Below are positions 6,745-9,785 of a DNA stretch of 9,785 nucleotides, in pieces. The stretch comes from Ignavibacteriota bacterium (GTDB lineage: Bacteria > Bacteroidota > Kapaibacteriia > Palsa-1295), in contig PLXB01000116.1 of NCBI GenBank assembly GCA_003151215.1, positions 1,547-11,331 on the forward strand. Reading direction: 5' to 3'. Both the position numbers and the translations under genes were made by a program. Below the pieces are notes generated by a model. It made no database searches. It saw only the letters and a program-made list of their open reading frames with translations, and was not told the origin of the DNA. How positions within the stretch are numbered: the stretch's first letter is position 1; each line of letters opens with the position of its first letter.

Positions 6745-8052
6745 ATGGAAGCATTTCGCATTAAAGGTGGAAAGCCGCTGCACGGAAAAGTGCGGGTTAG
6801 CGGCACGAAGAACCTTATCTCAAAACTGATGGTCGCATCGACGCTTTCGGAATCTGAAAGCGTATTTACTAACGCGCCGTTTCGGTTAGGCGAAACGGAA
6901 ATTACTTCAAGCATTGTACAGTCGGTTGGAGCAACGGTCAGAGAAAGTGAAGATGGTACCATGATGGTACATACTCCGAAATTTTCTACTTCACAAGTCC
7001 CGGAGCATTTTTCCGGGCTGAATCGCATTCCGATTCTTCTTATCGGTCCGCTTCTTCACCGTGCCGGTAAGGCGAACGTGCCGATTCCCGGCGGTGATAA
7101 GATCGGCGCGCGTCCTGTGAATTTTCATATCAATGCGCTAAAGAAAATGGGAGCGCATATTGAGTTGAAAGATCATTACTATCATTGTGAAGCCAATGAA
7201 CTTTGCGGCGCCGTGATCGAACTTCCTTTTCCAAGCGTCGGAGCAACGGAGAATATTATCATTGCAGCTACACTTGCAAATGGAACAACGATCATCGAAA
7301 ATGCCGCAGTCGAGCCGGAGATCATTGAGCTTGTGAAGTATCTGCAGAAGATGGGCGCGATCATTTCCATCGATACGAATAGGCGCATCGTGATCGAAGG
7401 CGTAAAATCTCTTCACGGAGCCGAGCATCATATCATGCCCGATCGCATAGAAGCTGCGTCATTTGCCTGTGCAGCAGTTGCATCGAAGGGCGATGTTTTT
7501 ATTGAAGATGCTGATCAATCGGCAATGCTGACATTCCTCAATAACATGCGCCGCGCCGGAGGTGATTTTGATATTCTCGATGGCGGCATTCGCTTCTATT
7601 ATAAAGGCAAGCTAAAGGCAACGGCAATCGAAACCGATGTTCACCCCGGCTTCATGACCGATTGGCAGCAGCCCTGGGTCCTGATGATGACGCAGGCTGA
7701 AGGACTTTCCGTCGTGCATGAAACAGTCTATGAAAACCGGTTCGGTTACGTGAAAGAACTTCAAAAAATGGGCGCGCATATCGAGCTTTATAATTCCTGT
7801 CTCGGCGGATCGGAATGCCGCTTCACGACGCTTTCCAATCCGCATTCGGCAGTGATCTTCGGTCCCTCAAAACTGCGCGGCGCGAATATTAATATTCCCG
7901 ATCTCCGCGCAGGCTTCGTCTATCTCATCGCCGCTGCCTTAGCGGAAGGCGAAAGCACGATCACCGGTATTCATCACGTCCTCCGCGGCTATGAACATAT
8001 CGAGCAAAAACTAAGAGGGCTGGGCGTGGAGATCGAGAGAGTAGAAGTATGA
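6745..8052 (+). CDS. murA: UDP-N-acetylglucosamine 1-carboxyvinyltransferase MurA with Asp at the catalytic-Cys position
   Basis: A 435-residue EPT-fold enzyme that transfers enolpyruvate from PEP to UDP-GlcNAc, the first committed cytoplasmic step of peptidoglycan synthesis. Residues matching the E. coli enzyme are Lys22-Asn23 (GTKN), Arg94 (Arg91), the loop PGGDKIGARPV with Arg123 (Arg120), Asp306 (Asp305) in MTDWQQPW, Arg332 (Arg331) in YENRF, Arg388 (Arg371) in PDLRAG and Arg414 (Arg397) in LRGYEHI. The catalytic-loop position that is Cys115 in E. coli is Asp118 here, codon GAT at 7096-7098. Natural Cys-to-Asp enzymes (mycobacteria, chlamydiae) stay active and resist fosfomycin. The sequence after KN (LISKLMVAS in place of the common AALPIL type) and the MTDWQQPW stretch mark a divergent subgroup. 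An aminotransferring relative (EPSP synthase) is excluded by the C-terminal MurA motifs. Its start is preceded only by a weak AGAGAA. Confidence 0.92.
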   Translation: MEAFRIKGGKPLHGKVRVSGTKNLISKLMVASTLSESESVFTNAPFRLGETEITSSIVQSVGATVRESEDGTMMVHTPKFSTSQVPEHFSGLNRIPILLIGPLLHRAGKANVPIPGGDKIGARPVNFHINALKKMGAHIELKDHYYHCEANELCGAVIELPFPSVGATENIIIAATLANGTTIIENAAVEPEIIELVKYLQKMGAIISIDTNRRIVIEGVKSLHGAEHHIMPDRIEAASFACAAVASKGDVFIEDADQSAMLTFLNNMRRAGGDFDILDGGIRFYYKGKLKATAIETDVHPGFMTDWQQPWVLMMTQAEGLSVVHETVYENRFGYVKELQKMGAHIELYNSCLGGSECRFTTLSNPHSAVIFGPSKLRGANINIPDLRAGFVYLIAAALAEGESTITGIHHVLRGYEHIEQKLRGLGVEIERVEV

Positions 8053-8127
8053 AAAGAGAGCTAATTGAAAATAGTTTGTAACCTTTTCGGCTTTCAGTTG
8101 TCTTTTGTATAAAGGATAATATCACCA

Positions 8128-9537
8128 ATGTTCAAACAGTTACAGATATTGCTCATTTTAACACTTATTTCCGGGATCAATACCGGAGTAGGTTTCGCCC
8201 AAAGAACCTCTGATGGGTTACCAAGAGTGGTGCTAACCGTTCCCTCCAATGATTCAATTCATGTAACTATCGATACGTTTTGCGCTTCCTGGCATATTTG
8301 CGTTCATGATTCAGTAGGACTCGCAAGCGCGACACTCATTGATGATCCAAATGGCGATATCTACGGACAACCTGGGAAGGTCTATCAGAATGTACATTTC
8401 GATTATCTTTCCGATCCGAACCAATCCGGCGAAGTTATATTTACCGGAACAGACACAGCGGTTTGCTTTGATGTTCTCGTTTCCAACCCATTTGATTCTG
8501 CGTATGTACCACTTTATATTGTTAATAGGAATGGGTTTCATTCTATGGTAGAGCTTTTTTATAAGTCTCTACACATAAGGCGTTCTACACTTCCGGAATT
8601 GCCGCTTCGAGCCGATTCTCTTATCTTCCCAGTTTCTAAAATGGGAGAACAGCGTTGTTCGATAGTGGTTTATATCAATAGTCATGCTTCCGGCACCAAA
8701 GATTTCAAAGTTGTAAGTGCAAACATGGCGAAGCATGATGGAGCGTTTACGATCACATCAATTATTCCACAGCTTCCAACATTATTGAAAGCTGGTGATA
8801 CATTGAAAGTCGGAGTTTGCTATCATGCAGTGATGGCGGGTATTTCCGGCGATTCTCTGCTTATTCAGAGTGACTGTTTTTCTTCAGGAATGTTTGTATC
8901 CGGTTTTGGTGCATCGCCTTCTATCTCCGCAACAGATATAGATTTTCATTCAGTCGGAATTGACTCTTCAGATTGGGAATGGTTAGATATCAATAATACT
9001 GGTAACTTGCCCTATAATCTTTCGAATTCTTGGATTCTTTCGGATACCATAAATTTTTCAATGGAGAATGGATCCGCCAATGAACTTCCTGAAATAATTT
9101 CGCCTTCGGGATCAATAAGACTGAAAATATATTTTCATCCGAAATCCGTCGGACTTCATTCAGCAAGGATCGATTGGACTACAGATATAGATACTGCTTA
9201 CACAATGACCGGAAAGAAATATTCATTATTGCATGGCATTGGAACTCCAGCCATCGTAAATGGTATAAATTCTGCTGAAATACCTTTGCAGTCATTCTCC
9301 ATTCGTCCGAATCCTTCATCAGGAAATGTGGTCGTGTGTTTTTTCACCAACCCAGTTGAAGGTAATCAAACTCTCGCTATCTTCGATGTGCTTGGTAGGG
9401 AAGTGTATAAAAAGGATCTGCTTGCAGGATTTTCGCGGATTGAAATCCCAATTCAAAATCTTTCCGAAGGTGTTTATAATGCCAAAATTACTTCACAATT
9501 CGGTTCCGCGATTCAGTCATTCGTGAGGGTTAAATAG
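8128..9537 (+). CDS. T9SS-exported protein with ASH-like domains and type A sorting domain
   Basis: A 469-residue secreted protein. Residues 1-24 are a signal peptide cleaved at GFA|QRT. Residues about 28-160 form a beta-rich region I do not recognise. About 163-262 and 263-372 look like two tandem ASH/choice-of-anchor-D-type immunoglobulin folds (patterns such as DSLIFPVSKMG, ATDIDFHSVGIDS, LDINNTGNLPYNL and IYFHPKSVGLHSARI). Residues about 389-469 are a type IX sorting domain with FSIRPNPSSGNV, LAIFDVLGREVY and LSEGVYNAKI, which directs passage through the outer membrane and usually cell-surface attachment. Seven cysteines are spread over the protein. AAAGGATAAT ends about seven bases before the ATG at 8128, one of the few Shine-Dalgarno-like sites here. 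It lies 75 bases after murA and may be read with it. A structural or adhesive surface role is likely; no enzyme motif is visible. Confidence 0.87.
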   Translation: MFKQLQILLILTLISGINTGVGFAQRTSDGLPRVVLTVPSNDSIHVTIDTFCASWHICVHDSVGLASATLIDDPNGDIYGQPGKVYQNVHFDYLSDPNQSGEVIFTGTDTAVCFDVLVSNPFDSAYVPLYIVNRNGFHSMVELFYKSLHIRRSTLPELPLRADSLIFPVSKMGEQRCSIVVYINSHASGTKDFKVVSANMAKHDGAFTITSIIPQLPTLLKAGDTLKVGVCYHAVMAGISGDSLLIQSDCFSSGMFVSGFGASPSISATDIDFHSVGIDSSDWEWLDINNTGNLPYNLSNSWILSDTINFSMENGSANELPEIISPSGSIRLKIYFHPKSVGLHSARIDWTTDIDTAYTMTGKKYSLLHGIGTPAIVNGINSAEIPLQSFSIRPNPSSGNVVVCFFTNPVEGNQTLAIFDVLGREVYKKDLLAGFSRIEIPIQNLSEGVYNAKITSQFGSAIQSFVRVK

Positions 9538-9614
9538 CCCTCTCGGAGCATTTTCCTCCTCCTCCGTGTTCTATCAAGCTATTTAAAAAAGGCGCAATCG
9601 CCTAAAACCAGTTC

Positions 9615-9785
9615 ATGACGCTTTCGCATATCAGGAATTTCTGCATTATTGCCCATATCGACCACGGGAAGTCCACTCTTGCCGACAAGTTGCTGCTTGA
9701 AACGCATACTATTGCTGCGCGCGAGATGGAGTATAATCAGGTCTTAGACGATATGGATCTGGAGCAGGAGCGTGGCATTACGATC
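9615..9785 (+). CDS. lepA: Elongation factor 4 (LepA), N-terminal fragment
   Basis: The first 57 codons of a translational GTPase run off the window edge. The start [22 protein letters not shown] (positions 6-27) carries the P-loop AHIDHGKS at 13-20. [11 protein letters not shown] (47-57) carries the switch I threonine, Thr56. The spacing and the leading [18 protein letters not shown] are characteristic of LepA/EF4 and not of EF-G or TypA. LepA binds the ribosome and helps in ribosome assembly and translation under stress. The start is fixed, because an in-frame TAA lies at 9603-9605. No Shine-Dalgarno is seen. It follows the T9SS protein by 77 bases. Confidence 0.93.
   Translation, partial: MTLSHIRNFCIIAHIDHGKSTLADKLLLETHTIAAREMEYNQVLDDMDLEQERGITI

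Noticed and set aside
8053..8127. Possible promoter between murA and the T9SS protein gene
   Set aside because: A TTG at 8082 and a CTTTTG near 8105 are spaced roughly like Bacteroidota -33/-7 elements, but the -7 match is too poor to report as a feature.
9525..9542. GAGGG/CCCTC hairpin over the stop of the T9SS protein gene
   Set aside because: The stem has only five pairs, overlaps the stop codon and lacks a T-tract, so terminator function is not supported.
9551..9565. TTTTCCTCCTCCTCC pyrimidine tract
   Set aside because: It resembles an anti-Shine-Dalgarno repeat, but no gene or structure in the sequence uses it on either strand, and short triplet runs arise easily.
9590..9603. AGGCG/CGCCT hairpin shortly before lepA
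   Set aside because: Five pairs with a four-base loop can occur by chance; no T-run or known leader motif accompanies it.

Overview
The window looks like a chromosomal segment of a Gram-negative bacterium of the Bacteroidota/Chlorobiota (FCB) group. Supporting signs are a TonB-dependent receptor with an N-terminal carboxypeptidase-regulatory-like domain, a secreted protein ending in a type IX secretion (T9SS) sorting domain, lipoproteins, and start codons that mostly lack a Shine-Dalgarno sequence. The moderate base composition and the secreted-protein style would fit an Ignavibacteria- or Kapabacteria-like lineage. That placement is an inference from style, not a database match.

Layout. The left part (1-3899) reads leftward: miaB (tRNA methylthiotransferase), then a seven-helix membrane protein of DUF2306-like type 11 bases downstream, then, after a 102-base gap, a TonB-dependent receptor whose C-terminus is cut by the window edge. 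A 160-base divergent intergenic region (3900-4059) carries a striking imperfect inverted repeat just before the next gene. To the right everything reads rightward: two tandem paralogous lipoproteins of a family I do not recognise (4060-4797 and 4871-5593), a strong hairpin terminator, a secreted beta-propeller-like protein (5651-6670), a long palindromic repeat-like element, murA (6745-8052), a T9SS-exported protein with ASH-like immunoglobulin-fold domains (8128-9537), and the 5' end of lepA (from 9615).

How it fits together. Core housekeeping genes (miaB, murA, lepA) are interspersed with envelope and secreted proteins. The most accessory-looking part is 3960-6730: a local gene duplication with its leader, followed by a secreted propeller protein, bounded by hairpins. 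MurA carries aspartate in place of the usual active-site cysteine, which predicts intrinsic fosfomycin insensitivity. There are no tRNA, rRNA, CRISPR, insertion-sequence or phage features that I can support. No clear new multi-gene system can be demonstrated from this sequence alone; the duplicated lipoprotein locus is the best candidate for something undescribed.
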